DNA of 64,000 nucleotides from FEN-1297 sp964498065. Lineage in GTDB: Bacteria > Bacteroidota > Ignavibacteria > Ignavibacteriales > Ignavibacteriaceae. This document shows positions 63,747 to 64,000 of this stretch, piece after piece (positions within the stretch are counted from its first letter, which is position 1; each line of letters starts with the position of its first letter). Made by a program: the position numbers and the translations under genes. The DNA lies in NCBI GenBank assembly GCA_964498065.1, contig CAZCFZ010000014.1, forward strand, positions 1-64,000, given 5' to 3'. The notes under the pieces are model-generated. The model saw only the letters and a program-made list of their open reading frames with translations, did not search any database and was not told the origin of the DNA.

Positions 63747-64000
63747 TTATATTTTTTTAATTTCCGTGTACCAATCGCTTGATTGTTCTAACATTTTATT
63801 TAATCTTGTAACAAGTTTATGCGGATCGGTTAAACTGCCATCCAAAAGAAGAGCAGACTCAAATAACTCTTCAACAACATTATTAATGTACTCATCATTT
63901 GAATTTACTTTAAAAATCTTCAAGAGGTTCCGAATTAATTTATGATCTTTATTTACCTCAAAGATTTTCTTTTGTATTCCCATATCTTTATTTGTCATCC
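63747..64000 (-). CDS. htpG: Molecular chaperone HtpG (Hsp90), C-terminal end, truncated by window
   Basis: The last 80-odd residues of an Hsp90: KIFEVNKDHKLIRNLLKIFK, then a helical dimerisation segment YINNVVEELFESALLLDGSL, DPHKLVTRLNKMLEQS. This matches the end of HtpG (ILEINPDHPLI, LYDQALLLEG, in family terms). The reading frame is open to the end of the window; the Met at 63998 is an internal codon, not the start. It is upstream of clpB on the same strand, giving a chaperone pair. Confidence 0.82.
   Translation of the reverse strand, partial: MTNKDMGIQKKIFEVNKDHKLIRNLLKIFKVNSNDEYINNVVEELFESALLLDGSLTDPHKLVTRLNKMLEQSSDWYTEIKKI

Noticed and set aside
1..64000. CRISPR arrays, tRNA or rRNA genes, insertion sequences
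   Set aside because: No regularly spaced repeats, cloverleaf-like tRNA sequences, rRNA segments or transposase genes were recognised by eye; a tRNAscan/Infernal run would be needed to exclude small RNAs.

Overview
The window reads as chromosomal DNA of an AT-rich bacterium of the Bacteroidetes/Chlorobi/Ignavibacteriae lineage, most likely an Ignavibacteria (Melioribacter-like) species. The main evidence is two secreted proteins ending in a type IX secretion (type A) sorting domain with the NYPNPFNP motif, a sensor kinase with a periplasmic beta-propeller, and a well-formed Bacteroidetes-type promoter (TTTG / TAnnTTTG) ahead of the histidine operon. This placement is inference from gene content; no rRNA gene is present.

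Layout. 1-5.8 kb: Nudix hydrolase, anion/Na+ permease, acyltransferase-like membrane protein, methylglyoxal synthase, and small secreted or membrane proteins. 6.1-11.6 kb: a sucrose operon (PfkB sugar kinase, sucrose-phosphate synthase fused to a HAD phosphatase, sucrose synthase), followed by a convergent LacI regulator and an MscS channel. 13.9-20.8 kb: a complete minus-strand hisGDCBHAF(IE) operon, preceded by a leader peptide with three consecutive His codons, a classical attenuator and a Bacteroidetes promoter. 21.8-22.55 kb: a gene-free AT-rich stretch with DnaA-box-like sites where gene direction flips, a candidate oriC. 22.55-29.6 kb: dnaN-recF-DUF721(DciA)-gyrB-gyrA, closed by a strong terminator. 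29.7-35.3 kb: a co-directional run of small housekeeping genes (SRPBCC, Mut7-C RNase, phosphoesterase, HDOD, MOSC, dCMP deaminase, DMT transporter). 35.4-37.4 kb: a minus-strand thiol/sulfur cluster (rhodanese, DUF6132 with a frameshift, DUF2892-like, membrane thioredoxin, DUF302, thioredoxin).

39-49 kb: a minus-strand surface and secretion block (two unknown secreted proteins, an OmpA-family protein, two T9SS cargo proteins) downstream of a NarL-type response regulator and its propeller histidine kinase. A 20-bp palindrome recurs upstream of three of these genes and is probably the regulator's operator. 49-53.2 kb is a decaying zone with remnants of a LysR regulator, a YeiH-like exporter and a YhcH-family gene, interspersed with an intact methyltransferase and a CocE-type hydrolase. 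53.4-56.5 kb: two amino-acid permeases. 56.5-59.2 kb: a small accessory island with a Ser/Thr protein kinase translationally coupled to an unrecognised 395-residue protein, convergent with a small PD-(D/E)XK-like protein. This is the best candidate for an undescribed system. 59.5-64 kb: a TPR lipoprotein-like/secreted protein, clpB, and the 3' end of htpG, which runs off the window.

The strongest specific observations are the his leader-peptide attenuator, the repeated palindrome tied to the two-component system, the kinase island, the apparently inactivated HAD half of HisB, and the cluster of pseudogenes.
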